A stretch of DNA of 64,000 nucleotides, taken from CAVWSM01 sp963798505 (GTDB lineage: Bacteria; Actinomycetota; Actinomycetes; Jiangellales; Jiangellaceae). Each line of letters begins with the position of its first letter. Positions within the stretch are counted from its first letter, which is position 1. Under the pieces are notes generated by a model, which saw only the letters and a list, made by a program, of their open reading frames with translations, was not told the origin of the DNA and did no database searches. The position numbers and the translations under genes were made by a program. The DNA is taken from assembly GCA_963798505.1 (NCBI GenBank), contig CAWCTX010000019.1, positions 145,977 to 209,976 on the forward strand. Direction: 5' to 3'. Of the stretch, positions 45,421-53,696 are shown in pieces.

Positions 45421-45801
45421 TTACTTCTTGCCGGCCTTCTTCTTGCCGGCCACGGTCTTGCGCGGACCCTTGCGGGTACGGGCGTTGGTGTGCGTGCGCT
45501 GACCGCGGACCGGGAGGCCGCGACGGTGCCGCAGACCCTGGTAGCTGCCGATCTCGATCTTGCGCCGGATGTCGGCCTGAACCTCGCGACGGAGGTCACC
45601 CTCGATCTTGTAGTTGGCCTCGATCCAGTCACGGAGCTTCACGAGCTCCTCGTCGCCGAGGTCACGCACGCGCAGGTCGGGGCTGACCCCGGTCTGCGCC
45701 AGCGTCTCCTGGGCGCGGGTACGGCCGATGCCGTAGATGTACGTGAGCGCAACCTCAAGGCGCTTTTCGCGCGGGAGGTCGACGCCGACGAGACGTGCCA
45801 T
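45421..45801 (-). CDS. rpsM: 30S ribosomal protein S13
   Basis: A 126-residue head protein contacting L5 and the P-site tRNA. ARLVGVDLPREKRLEVALTY is the usual start and RGLPVRGQRTHTNARTRKGP the conserved C-terminal helix, followed by a Lys tail KTVAGKKKAGKK. It is separated from rpmJ by 135 bases that hold a small CCTGGCTG/CAGCCAGG hairpin. Confidence 0.98.
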   Translation of the reverse strand: MARLVGVDLPREKRLEVALTYIYGIGRTRAQETLAQTGVSPDLRVRDLGDEELVKLRDWIEANYKIEGDLRREVQADIRRKIEIGSYQGLRHRRGLPVRGQRTHTNARTRKGPRKTVAGKKKAGKK

Positions 45802-45936
45802 CTGGGCTTGCTTCTCCTGGTTCTCGAAGGTGTTGGCGCGCCACGCCCTGGCTGCCCAGCCAGGCCCCGGCCTTCGTTCCGGGGGAGTTGCCGTCCGGGG
45901 ACGGCTGTCGGCGCGCTGTTCGGTTGTCGGGGGTGA

Positions 45937-46050
45937 TCAGCCCTGGCGCTGCTTGTGGCGCAGGTTCTCGCAGATCACCATGACGCGACCGTGCCGGCGA
46001 ATCACCTTGCACTTGTCGCAGATCGGCTTGACGCTCGGCTTGACCTTCAT
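45937..46050 (-). CDS. rpmJ: 50S ribosomal protein L36, zinc-binding type
   Basis: A 37-residue protein, MKVKPSVKPICDKCKVIRRH at its start. Zinc ligands are the two cysteines of CDKC, one in VICENLRH and the histidine of that same motif. This is the zinc-dependent form. It lies 50 bases past infA. Confidence 0.97.
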   Translation of the reverse strand: MKVKPSVKPICDKCKVIRRHGRVMVICENLRHKQRQG

Positions 46051-46100
46051 CGATCTCTCCGTTGGGGGACACCCGACCCGCTGTTCCGGGACTGGCAGTC

Positions 46101-46322
46101 TTACTTGTACCGGTAGACGATCCGACCGCGAGTCAGGTCGTAGGGGCTCAGCTCCACGACCACACGGTCCTCGGGCAGGATGCGGATGTAGTGCTGCCGC
46201 ATCTTCCCCGAGATGTGGGCGAGGACCTTGTGACCATTGGAAAGCTCCACCCGAAACATTGCATTCGGTAGCGCCTCCACAACGGTGCCCTCGATCTCGA
46301 TGACCCCGTCCTTTTTCGGCAT
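46101..46322 (-). CDS. infA: Translation initiation factor IF-1
   Basis: A 73-residue S1/OB-fold protein that blocks the A site during initiation. MPKKDGVIEIEGTVVEALPN and RGRIVYRYK are diagnostic. A GAGGAC ribosome site precedes the ATG. The leader carries a TAGACT promoter box about 155 bases upstream and a tandem 12-bp repeat 19-43 bases upstream, so infA starts its own transcript. Confidence 0.98.
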   Translation of the reverse strand: MPKKDGVIEIEGTVVEALPNAMFRVELSNGHKVLAHISGKMRQHYIRILPEDRVVVELSPYDLTRGRIVYRYK

Positions 46323-46340
46323 GTCCTCGCTTCTCTTGGT

Positions 46341-46365
46341 CGGTGTGTCTGCCCGGTGTGTCTGC
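46341..46365. repeat. Tandem 12-bp repeat in the infA leader
   Basis: CGGTGTGTCTGC occurs at 46341-46352 and 46354-46365, one base apart and perfectly conserved. On the minus-strand mRNA it reads GCAGACACACCG twice, ending 19 bases before the infA start. No function is known. Confidence 0.75.
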
Positions 46366-46475
46366 GTCGCCCGAAAAGTGCCTGCTAGCGCACCCCTTCC
46401 CGACACTCCCGGAAACGGAGCGATCGAGACAGCCGCGGGGCAGCACGAAACAGGCCGACAACGGGCCGACATATG

Positions 46476-46481
46476 AGTCTA
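46476..46481 (-). promoter_or_regulatory. infA -10 box
   Basis: TAGACT on the minus strand, in the only AT-rich pocket of the 217-base map-infA gap. The -35 region is weak (TTAGGG at 19 bases). The predicted leader is about 147 bases. Confidence 0.45.
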
Positions 46482-46539
46482 CGCCACGGGGCCCTTCGGA
46501 CCCTAATCCGCCCGACGGTCCGCGCGCCGCTCAGGGCGA

Positions 46540-47349
46540 TCAGGCGCGAGCCGCCGCCGGCGTGGCCACGTTGAGCGCCTCCAGGCGGGACGCACCACCG
46601 TCGTGGGCGGTCAGCACCCAGGGCCCCTCGGGGGTGATGGCGACGCTGTGCTCGAAGTGCGCGGCCCAGGAGCCGTCAGCGGTCGTGACCGTCCAATCGT
46701 CCGGCATGAGCTGCGTGCGCTCCGAGCCGAGGGTGAGCATCGGCTCGATCGCGAGGCACAGCCCGGTGCGCAGCCGTGGCCCCTTGCTCCGCGTGGCGTA
46801 GTTGTGGACGTGCGGGTCCTGGTGCATCTCGGTGCCGATGCCGTGCCCGCCGTACTCCTGCACGATCCCGTAGTCGCCCTCGGCCTCGATCGCGCCCTGG
46901 ATCGCCGAGCCGATGTCGCGCATCCACTTGCCGATGCCCATGGCGGCGATGCCGGCCCACATGGCGTCCTCGGTGACCCTGATCAGCGTGCTGAGCTCGT
47001 CGGACACATCGCCCACAGCGACTGTGATCGCCGAGTCACCGTGCCAGCCGTCGACGATGGCGCCGCAGTCGATCGAGATCACGTCGCCGTCACTCAGGAG
47101 CCGGGATCCGGGTATTCCATGAACGATCTCGTCGTTGACCGAGGTGCACAGCGTCGCCGGGAAGCCGTGGTAGCCGAGGAAGGACGGCGTGGCGCCGCGC
47201 GAGCGGATCACCTTCTCGGCCAGCGCATCGAGCTCGCCCGTGGTGACCCCCGGCGCCACGGCCTCGCGTACCGCCGCCAGCGTGTCGGCCACGACCAGCC
47301 CGGCCAGCCGCATCTTCTCGATCTCGGCCGTCGACTTGATCTGGATCAT
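46540..47349 (-). CDS. map: Methionine aminopeptidase, type I
   Basis: Removes the initiator methionine from nascent proteins. It has 269 residues. Metal ligands appear in ISIDCGAIVDGWHGDSAI, GGHGIGTEMHQDP, LAIEPMLTLG and AHFEHSVAITPEG. The start MIQIKSTAEIEKMRLAG follows adk by 13 bases. It is the last gene of secY-adk-map. Confidence 0.97.
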   Translation of the reverse strand: MIQIKSTAEIEKMRLAGLVVADTLAAVREAVAPGVTTGELDALAEKVIRSRGATPSFLGYHGFPATLCTSVNDEIVHGIPGSRLLSDGDVISIDCGAIVDGWHGDSAITVAVGDVSDELSTLIRVTEDAMWAGIAAMGIGKWMRDIGSAIQGAIEAEGDYGIVQEYGGHGIGTEMHQDPHVHNYATRSKGPRLRTGLCLAIEPMLTLGSERTQLMPDDWTVTTADGSWAAHFEHSVAITPEGPWVLTAHDGGASRLEALNVATPAAARA

Positions 47350-47362
47350 GAGAGCGCCGGCC

Positions 47363-47935
47363 CTACGTGGCGTCGGCCTGCAGAGCCGCGATCGCCCGCG
47401 CGGCGACCTCGTCGACTTCGCCCAAGCCGTCGACGCGGACCAGCAGGCCCCGGTCGGCATAGATCTTGGTCAGCGGCGCCGTCTGCTCGGCGAACAGACG
47501 CTGCCGGTGCCGGATGACCTCTTCGCTGTCATCCGTACGACCCTCGGCCCCGGCGCGGCGAAGCAACCGGGCGACCACCACTTCGACGTCGACGGTGAGC
47601 TCGAGGACGTGGTCGAGGCCGACACCCTGGTCGACCAGGACGCTGTCGAGGAACTCGACCTGCGCCGGCGTGCGCGGGTAGCCGTCGAGCACGAACCCGG
47701 ACTTGGCGTCGGGCTCGTTGAGCCGGTCGCGGACCATCCCGTTGGTGATGTCGTCCGGCACGTATCCGCCGTTGTCGAGGTAGGCCTTGGCCGCCTGCCC
47801 GAGCGGCGTGCCCGCCTGCACGTTGGCCCGGAAGATGTCGCCCGTCGAGATCGCCGGGACCTCGAAGGTCTTGGCGATCGCCTTGGCCTGGGTGCCCTTG
47901 CCCGCACCAGGCGGGCCCATGATCAGGATGCGCAT
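47363..47935 (-). CDS. adk: Adenylate kinase
   Basis: Interconverts ATP, ADP and AMP. At 190 residues it is the short-LID form common in actinobacteria. The P-loop is MRILIMGPPGAGKGTQAKAI, and FVLDGYPRTPAQVEFLD is the AMP-lid motif. No zinc cysteines are present in the LID. It starts one base after the secY stop. Confidence 0.98.
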   Translation of the reverse strand: MRILIMGPPGAGKGTQAKAIAKTFEVPAISTGDIFRANVQAGTPLGQAAKAYLDNGGYVPDDITNGMVRDRLNEPDAKSGFVLDGYPRTPAQVEFLDSVLVDQGVGLDHVLELTVDVEVVVARLLRRAGAEGRTDDSEEVIRHRQRLFAEQTAPLTKIYADRGLLVRVDGLGEVDEVAARAIAALQADAT

Positions 47936-47936
47936 G

Positions 47937-49226
47937 TCAGCGTAGGAAACCCTCATAGCTGCGTTGCTGGAGCTGGCTCTCGATCTGCTTGACAGTCTCG
48001 AGTCCAACCCCCACGACGATGAGGAGGCTGGTCCCCCCGAAGGGGAAGTTCTGGTTGGCGTTGACCAGGGTAATGGCGATCAGCGGGAGCAGCGCCACCA
48101 GGCCCAGGTAGAGCGAGCCCGCAGCCGTCAGCCGCGACAGCACGTACGAAAGGTATTCCTCGGTCGGCCGGCCGGCGCGGATGCCGGGAATGAAGCCGCC
48201 GTACTTCTTCATGTTGTCGGCAACGTCCTTGGGGTTGAACGTGATGCTGACGTAGAAGTAGGTGAAGAAGATGATCAAGGCGAAGAACGTGACCATGTAG
48301 ATCCATGTGTCGCCGTTCTGGAAGTTGCGGACGATCCAGTTGGACCAGTCCTTGCCATCGTTGAGCTGCGCGACGAGCAGCGGCAGGTAGAGCAGCGACG
48401 AGGCGAAGATCACCGGGATGACGCCGGCCTGGTTGACCTTGAGCGGGATGTACGTGGACGAGCCGCCGTACATCTTGCGCCCCACCATGCGGCGTGCGTA
48501 CTGCACGGGGATGCGGCGCTGGCTCTGCTCGACGAACACCACGAGGCCGACCAGGACCACACCGACGGCGACGACCAGCATGAACGTCGGCCAGCCCTGC
48601 GTGGTGCGGATCTGCCACAGGCTCGACGGGAACGACGCCGCGATCGAGGTGAAGATCAGGATCGACATGCCGTTGCCGATGCCGCGGTCGGTGATGAGCT
48701 CGCCCATCCACATGATCACGGCCGTGCCGGCGGTCATCGTCAAGATCATGATCCCGATGACGGTGATGCTCTCGTCGGGGATCAGGTCGGCCGGGCAGTT
48801 GGGGAAGATCTGTCCGTTGCGGGCCAGCGTGATGTAGGTCGTCGACTGCAGCACTGCCAGACCCACGGTGAGGTAACGCGTGTACTGCGTGATCTTGGCG
48901 GTGCCGGCCGAGCCCTCCTTCTTGAGGGCCTCCAGCCGCGGAATCACCACCGTGAGCAGCTGCAGGATGATGCTCGCTGTGATGTACGGCATGATGCCGA
49001 GGGCGAAGATCGCGAGCTGGAGCAGCGCCCCGCCCGAGAACAGGTTGATCAGGCCGTAGATGCCGCTGGTGCCGGCCTGGTCGACACATGTCTCGACCGC
49101 GCCGGCGTCCACGCCGGGGGTCGGCACGACAGAGCCGAGCCGGAACACTGCGATCACCGCGAGGGTGAACAGCATCTTCCGGCGCAGGTCGGGCGTGCGG
49201 AACGCCTGGGCGAACGCGGTGAGCAC
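47937..49226 (-). CDS. secY: Preprotein translocase subunit SecY
   Basis: The ten-helix core of the Sec translocon, 429 residues. PTPGVDAGAVETCVDQ and GIMPYITASIILQLLTVV lie in the first helices, with PVQYARRMVGRKMYGGSSTY and the plug and cytosolic loops intact. The GTG at 49226 is chosen because AGGAGG lies five bases upstream and the longer start would contain that ribosome site. secY is followed directly by adk and map. Two hairpins separate it from rplO, so it may have its own promoter. Confidence 0.97.
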   Translation of the reverse strand: MLTAFAQAFRTPDLRRKMLFTLAVIAVFRLGSVVPTPGVDAGAVETCVDQAGTSGIYGLINLFSGGALLQLAIFALGIMPYITASIILQLLTVVIPRLEALKKEGSAGTAKITQYTRYLTVGLAVLQSTTYITLARNGQIFPNCPADLIPDESITVIGIMILTMTAGTAVIMWMGELITDRGIGNGMSILIFTSIAASFPSSLWQIRTTQGWPTFMLVVAVGVVLVGLVVFVEQSQRRIPVQYARRMVGRKMYGGSSTYIPLKVNQAGVIPVIFASSLLYLPLLVAQLNDGKDWSNWIVRNFQNGDTWIYMVTFFALIIFFTYFYVSITFNPKDVADNMKKYGGFIPGIRAGRPTEEYLSYVLSRLTAAGSLYLGLVALLPLIAITLVNANQNFPFGGTSLLIVVGVGLETVKQIESQLQQRSYEGFLR

Positions 49227-49305
49227 TCGGTCCTCCTGCACCGCTGGTGATCAGCGGCGGTGGTGCGGGTTGGGTATTTCGGGGCCCCGCGGGTTCTTGG
49301 GGGCT

Positions 49306-49328
49306 CCCGGGGGGCGCAGCCCCCCGGG
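49306..49328 (-). repeat. GC hairpin in the secY leader, copy B of a repeated element
   Basis: A perfect 10-bp stem, CCCGGGGGGC with GCCCCCCGGG, and a GCA loop. Both arms match the element at 43147-43169 exactly. It lies 79 bases before the secY start. Confidence 0.7.
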
Positions 49329-49361
49329 TGTGACGATAACAGCGGGTGGAGCATAGACGTC

Positions 49362-49399
49362 GGGGCGTCCCTTCTCCTAACGGGAGACCGGGACGCCCC
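49362..49399 (-). terminator. Terminator after rplO
   Basis: A perfect 10-bp outer stem (49362-49371 with 49390-49399) and a 5-bp inner stem (TCTCC with GGAGA) around a TAACG-like loop, 21 bases past the rplO stop. It splits the spc cluster from secY-adk-map. Confidence 0.8.
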
Positions 49400-49420
49400 T
49401 TCGCGACATTGTCGGAGGGC

Positions 49421-49870
49421 CTAGAGCTCGGCGACCTGGCCCCCGGCCGCGGTGATCTTCTCTTTGGCCGTGGCGGAGAACGCGTGCGCGGTCACCGACA
49501 CTGCCACCGAGATGTCACCGTTGCCGAGCACCTTGACCGGATGGCCGGAGCGGACCGCGCCCTTGGCGACCAGGTCTGCCACGGTCACCTCGCCACCCTC
49601 GGGGAAGAGGGTCGAGAGCTTGGCCAGGTTGACCACCTGGTACTCGACGCGGAACGGGTTCTTGAAGCCCCGGAGCTTGGGCAGCCGCATGTGCAGCGGC
49701 ATCTGCCCACCCTCGAAGCGCACGGGCACCTGGTAGCGGGCCTTGGTGCCCTTGGTGCCGCGACCGGCGGTCTTGCCCTTGGAGCCCTCACCGCGACCCA
49801 CGCGGGTCTTGGTGGTCTTGGCGCCCGGGGCCGGCCGCAGGTGGTGCACCTTCAGCGGCTGGTCTGCCAC
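49421..49870 (-). CDS. rplO: 50S ribosomal protein L15
   Basis: A 149-residue assembly protein. VHHLRPAPGAKTTKTRVGRG and KGKTAGRGTKGTKAR are conserved. GTG start, two bases after the rpmD stop. It is the last gene before the terminator. Confidence 0.98.
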   Translation of the reverse strand: MADQPLKVHHLRPAPGAKTTKTRVGRGEGSKGKTAGRGTKGTKARYQVPVRFEGGQMPLHMRLPKLRGFKNPFRVEYQVVNLAKLSTLFPEGGEVTVADLVAKGAVRSGHPVKVLGNGDISVAVSVTAHAFSATAKEKITAAGGQVAEL

Positions 49871-49872
49871 GG

Positions 49873-50055
49873 TTACTCAACCTCCTCGACGGCGACGAGG
49901 TGCGCCACCGTGCGGACCATGCCTCGAATCTCGGGGCGGTCCTCCTTGACGACGACATCGCCGATGCGCTTGAGACCGAGCGAACGCAGGGTCTCGCGCT
50001 GCGAGTGGGTGCCGCCGATCGGGCTCTTCTTCTGGGTGACCTTGAGCTGCGTCAT
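49873..50055 (-). CDS. rpmD: 50S ribosomal protein L30
   Basis: A 60-residue protein. QLKVTQKKSPIGGTHSQRET is diagnostic, with LGLKRIGDVVVKEDRPEIRG following. Its ATG overlaps the rpsE stop by one base (TGATG), so translation is coupled. Confidence 0.98.
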   Translation of the reverse strand: MTQLKVTQKKSPIGGTHSQRETLRSLGLKRIGDVVVKEDRPEIRGMVRTVAHLVAVEEVE

Positions 50056-50666
50056 CAGTTGGCCACCCCCGCTGCTGCCTGCGCGCGCAGGAGCGCCGCC
50101 GGGGCGACGTCCTCCAGCGGAAGGCCACGCCGCGCCGCCACCTGCTCGGGCTTCTCGATCTGCTTGAGAGCCGCGACGGTCGCGTGCACGATGTTGATCG
50201 CGTTGGACGAGCCGAGCGACTTGCTCAGCACATCGTGGATGCCGGCGGCCTCGAGGACCGCACGGACCGGGCCACCCGCGATGACACCCGTACCAGGAGA
50301 GGCCGGCTTGAGCAGGACTACGCCTGCCGCCTTCTCGCCCTGTACGGGGTGTGGGATGGTGCCCTGGATCCGCGGCACGCGGAAGAAGTTGCGCTTGGCC
50401 TCCTCGACGCCCTTGGCGATCGCCGAGGGCACCTCCTTGGCCTTGCCATAGCCGACGCCGACCATGCCTTCACCGTCGCCGACAACGACGAGCGCGGTGA
50501 AGCTGAAGCGCCGACCGCCCTTGACAACCTTGGCTACGCGGTTGATGGCGACGACGCGCTCGACATACGCGGTCTTCTCGACCGCGTTGTCGCGCCGGTT
50601 GTCCCGGTCACGACGGTCTCGACGCTCGCCGCCGGCTCCGCCACCGCGGCGCTGGGGTCCAGGCAT
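50055..50666 (-). CDS. rpsE: 30S ribosomal protein S5
   Basis: A 203-residue protein that helps decoding accuracy. The dsRNA-binding fold reads VGYGKAKEVPSAIAKGVEEA and KPASPGTGVIAGGPVRAVLE. An Arg/Asp-rich N-terminal extension (RRDRRDRDNRRDN) is typical of actinobacteria. The gene lies 28 bases past rplR. Confidence 0.98.
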   Translation of the reverse strand: MPGPQRRGGGAGGERRDRRDRDNRRDNAVEKTAYVERVVAINRVAKVVKGGRRFSFTALVVVGDGEGMVGVGYGKAKEVPSAIAKGVEEAKRNFFRVPRIQGTIPHPVQGEKAAGVVLLKPASPGTGVIAGGPVRAVLEAAGIHDVLSKSLGSSNAINIVHATVAALKQIEKPEQVAARRGLPLEDVAPAALLRAQAAAGVAN

Positions 50667-50694
50667 CAGATGTTCCTCTCGTACGCTCTGTCGA

Positions 50695-51078
50695 CTACAG
50701 GACGAGGCCGGCTTCGCGGGCGCCATCGGCGACCGCGGCGACCCGCCCGTGGTAGCGGTTTCCGGCCCGGTCGAAGACAACGCCCTCGATCCCGGCCGCC
50801 TTGGCACGCTCGGCGACGAGCTCGCCGACCTTGCGGGCCTTGGCAGTCTTGTCGCCCTCGGTGCTGCGCAGGTCGACCTCCAGCGTGGAGGCGGACACCA
50901 GCGTGTGACCGGTGGTGTCGTCGACGACCTGGGCAACCATGTGGCGCAGGGACCGGGTCACGACGAGACGCGGACGAGCCGCCGTGCCCTTGATCTTCTT
51001 GCGCACGCGCAGGTGGCGGCGGTTGCGGGCACCGGACTTGCTGCCCCGCGCGGCGCGGTTGTTGATCGCGCTGCCCAT
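50695..51078 (-). CDS. rplR: 50S ribosomal protein L18
   Basis: A 127-residue 5S rRNA-binding protein. RHLRVRKKIKGTAARPRLVV and FDRAGNRYHGRVAAVADGAR are conserved. The ATG overlaps the rplF stop (TAATG). Confidence 0.98.
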   Translation of the reverse strand: MGSAINNRAARGSKSGARNRRHLRVRKKIKGTAARPRLVVTRSLRHMVAQVVDDTTGHTLVSASTLEVDLRSTEGDKTAKARKVGELVAERAKAAGIEGVVFDRAGNRYHGRVAAVADGAREAGLVL

Positions 51079-51620
51079 TATTTCTTACCAGCCTTTCCAA
51101 CCTTGCGGCGTACGACCTCGCCCGCGTAGCGGATGCCCTTGCCCTTGTACGGCTCGGGCTTGCGCAGCTTGCGGATGTTTGCGGCGACCTCGCCGACCTT
51201 CTGCTTGTCGATGCCCAGCACCGAGAACTTGGTGGGGCTCTCGACGGCGAAACTGATGCCCTCGGGCGGCTCGACCGTGATCGAGTGGCTGTAGCCGAGG
51301 GCGAACTCCAGTGAGCTGCCCTTGGCGGTCACGCGGTAGCCGACGCCCTGGATCTCGAGCTTCTTCTCGTAGCCCTCCGTCACACCGGTGACCATGTTGG
51401 CCACCAATGTGCGCGACAGGCCGTGCAGCGACCGCGACAGCCGCTCGTCGTCGGGGCGGCTGACCTTGAGAGTGCCGTCGTCGGCCTTCTCGATGTCGAT
51501 GCCCCCGACGAGGTTCTGGCTCAGGGTGCCCTTCGGCCCCTTCACCGTCACTGCCGGCCCGTCAATGTTGACCTCGACGCCAGATGGGACGGCGATGGGG
51601 AGACGTCCGATGCGCGACAT
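51078..51620 (-). CDS. rplF: 50S ribosomal protein L6
   Basis: A 180-residue protein near the factor-binding site. MSRIGRLPIAVPSGVEVNID and the C-terminal signature RKPEPYKGKGIRYAGEVVRR are clear. It lies 26 bases past rpsH. Confidence 0.98.
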   Translation of the reverse strand: MSRIGRLPIAVPSGVEVNIDGPAVTVKGPKGTLSQNLVGGIDIEKADDGTLKVSRPDDERLSRSLHGLSRTLVANMVTGVTEGYEKKLEIQGVGYRVTAKGSSLEFALGYSHSITVEPPEGISFAVESPTKFSVLGIDKQKVGEVAANIRKLRKPEPYKGKGIRYAGEVVRRKVGKAGKK

Positions 51621-51646
51621 GCTGTCGTCCTTCCCTTCTCGTCCCG

Positions 51647-52054
51647 TTACCAGACGTAGGCGAGGACTTCCCCACCTACGCCCTTCTTGGCGGCTTGCTT
51701 GTCAGTGAGCAGGCCCTGCGACGTGGAGATGATCGCGATGCCCAGCCCGCCGAGAACTCTCGGCAGCCCGGTGGACTTCGCGTACACCCGCAGGCCCGGC
51801 TTCGACACCCGCTTGACGCCGGCGAGCGAGCGCTCGCGGCTCGGACCGTACTTCAGAGTCACGTTGAGGGTCTTGCCCACGGCCCCCTCGGCCGGCTCAT
51901 CGACGGTCCAGCCGGCGATGTAGCCCTCCTGCTCGAGGATCTCGGCGATGTGCAACTTGATCTTGCTGTACGGCATCGCCACGGTCGTGTGGTAGGCCGT
52001 GTTGGCGTTGCGCAGACGGGTGAGCATGTCTGCGATGGGGTCGGTCATGGTCAT
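51647..52054 (-). CDS. rpsH: 30S ribosomal protein S8
   Basis: A 135-residue protein that binds helix 21 of 16S rRNA. TMTDPIADMLTRLRNANTAY and ISTSQGLLTDKQAAKKGVGG are diagnostic. An ATG six bases downstream is an alternative start. In other bacteria S8 represses the spc operon; no site was identified here. Confidence 0.98.
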   Translation of the reverse strand: MTMTDPIADMLTRLRNANTAYHTTVAMPYSKIKLHIAEILEQEGYIAGWTVDEPAEGAVGKTLNVTLKYGPSRERSLAGVKRVSKPGLRVYAKSTGLPRVLGGLGIAIISTSQGLLTDKQAAKKGVGGEVLAYVW

Positions 52055-52109
52055 AGTGTTTGCTGCTTTCCCGCCGCGGTTTCCTGGTCGGACCTTCGGC
52101 GATGGAGGT

Positions 52110-52295
52110 TTACCAGCTGGACTTGGTCACGCCCGGCAGCTCGCCGCGGTGCGCCATCTCGCGAAGGCACACGCGGCACAGGCCGAACTTGCGGTAGACC
52201 GAGTGCGGGCGGCCGCACCGCTGGCACCGGGTGTAGGCACGCACCGCGAACTTGGGCTTGCGCTGCGCCTTGAGGATCAGAGCCTTCTTCGCCAC
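52110..52295 (-). CDS. rpsN: 30S ribosomal protein S14, type Z (zinc)
   Basis: A 61-residue zinc form. The ligands are in TRCQRCGRPHS and GLCRVCLREMAHRGE. It starts with GTG, 28 bases past rplE. Presence in the spc cluster, together with zinc L36, indicates the zinc-replete set of paralogues. Confidence 0.97.
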   Translation of the reverse strand: MAKKALILKAQRKPKFAVRAYTRCQRCGRPHSVYRKFGLCRVCLREMAHRGELPGVTKSSW

Positions 52296-52322
52296 TTCAC
52301 TGCTCCATATTCATGGTCACGA

Positions 52323-52892
52323 TCACCGTTCCGCGAACGGGAAACCGAGGTGCTTCAGCAGCGCCCGGCCCTCGTCGTCGTTCTTGGCGGTGGTCACCAC
52401 GGTGATGTCCATGCCGCGGACCCGGTCGATGCGGTCCTGGTCGACCTCGTGGAACATCGACTGCTCGGTGAGGCCGAACGTGTAGTTGCCGTTGCCGTCG
52501 AACTGCTTCGGCGACAGGCCACGGAAGTCGCGGATGCGCGGCAGCGCGACCGTGATCAGCCGGTCGAGGAACTCCCACATGCGGTCGCCACGGAGGGTGG
52601 CGTGCGCGCCGATGGGCATGCCCTCGCGCAGCTTGAACTGCGCGATGGACTTGCGGGCCTTGGTGACCTGCGGCTTCTGACCGGTGATGGCCGCGAGATC
52701 GCGGACCGCACCCTCGATGAGCTTGGCGTCACGGGCCGCCTCGCCGACGCCCATGTTGACGATCACCTTGGTGACCGTGGGCACCTGCATGACGTTGCCG
52801 AAGGCAAACTCGTCGCGGAGCTTGGTGATGATCTCCTCGCGGTACCGCTGCTTGAGCCGCGGCAGTGAACGAGTCTCGGTTGCGGTGCTCAT
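52323..52892 (-). CDS. rplE: 50S ribosomal protein L5
   Basis: A 189-residue 5S rRNA and P-site tRNA contact. VPTVTKVIVNMGVGEAARDA and FRGLSPKQFDGNGNYTFGL are conserved. The ATG overlaps the rplX stop by one base (TGATG). Confidence 0.98.
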   Translation of the reverse strand: MSTATETRSLPRLKQRYREEIITKLRDEFAFGNVMQVPTVTKVIVNMGVGEAARDAKLIEGAVRDLAAITGQKPQVTKARKSIAQFKLREGMPIGAHATLRGDRMWEFLDRLITVALPRIRDFRGLSPKQFDGNGNYTFGLTEQSMFHEVDQDRIDRVRGMDITVVTTAKNDDEGRALLKHLGFPFAER

Positions 52893-53230
52893 CAGATGTC
52901 CTCACCGGTCCGCTTCGCGTACCGGACCTTGAACTGCTTCTTCTTCGCCTCGTCGTAGATGTAGCGGTAGCCGACGCGGGTACCGACGGTCTTGCCGTCG
53001 ACGTCGACCGCGAGCATCACGTTGGAGACGTGGATCGGGGCCTCCTCATGGGTGATGCCGCCCGTCTTGGCGCCACGGGGGGTCTGACCGACCTTCGTGT
53101 GCTTCGTGCGGACGTTGACACCCTCGACGAGGACCTTGTCCTGGGTTGGGTAGGCCGCGATGACCTTGCCCACGAGACCCTTGTCCCGGCCGGCGATGAC
53201 GACGACTCGGTCGCCCTTCTTGACGCGCAT
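52892..53230 (-). CDS. rplX: 50S ribosomal protein L24
   Basis: A 112-residue KOW-domain protein that starts 50S assembly. VKKGDRVVVIAGRDKGLVGK and GGITHEEAPIHVSNVMLAVD are diagnostic. It lies two bases past rplN. Confidence 0.98.
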   Translation of the reverse strand: MRVKKGDRVVVIAGRDKGLVGKVIAAYPTQDKVLVEGVNVRTKHTKVGQTPRGAKTGGITHEEAPIHVSNVMLAVDVDGKTVGTRVGYRYIYDEAKKKQFKVRYAKRTGEDI

Positions 53231-53232
53231 GG

Positions 53233-53601
53233 TTAGAGCACCTCCGGGGCGAGCGAGACGATGCGCATGAACTTCTTCTCGCGCAGCTCGCGACCGACAG
53301 GGCCGAAGATGCGCGTGCCGCGGGGGTCGCCACCGTCCTTGATGATGACCGCGGCGTTGTCGTCGAAGCGGATGTACGAACCGTCGGGGCGACGCCGCTC
53401 CTTGACCGTGCGCACGACGACGGCCTTGACGACCTCACCCTTCTTGACGTTGCCGCCGGGGATCGCGTCCTTGACCGTGGCGACGATGATGTCGCCGATG
53501 CCGGCGTAGCGCCGGCCAGAGCCGCCGAGCACACGGATGCACAGCAACTCCTTCGCACCCGTGTTGTCGGCGACTCGCAGTCGCGATTCCTGCTGGATCA
53601 T
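53233..53601 (-). CDS. rplN: 50S ribosomal protein L14
   Basis: A 122-residue protein at the subunit interface. MIQQESRLRVADNTGAKELL and DPRGTRIFGPVGRELREKKF are invariant features. It follows rpsQ by 95 bases, the longest gap in this part of the cluster. Confidence 0.98.
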   Translation of the reverse strand: MIQQESRLRVADNTGAKELLCIRVLGGSGRRYAGIGDIIVATVKDAIPGGNVKKGEVVKAVVVRTVKERRRPDGSYIRFDDNAAVIIKDGGDPRGTRIFGPVGRELREKKFMRIVSLAPEVL

Positions 53602-53696
53602 CGATGAACTCCTGGTTGTCTCGCCGGTTCTCGCACGCCTGGGCGGCGAGCCTTGCGGAACGGATGGATTTCTGTGTCCGCGCTAGGCGCGGATTG

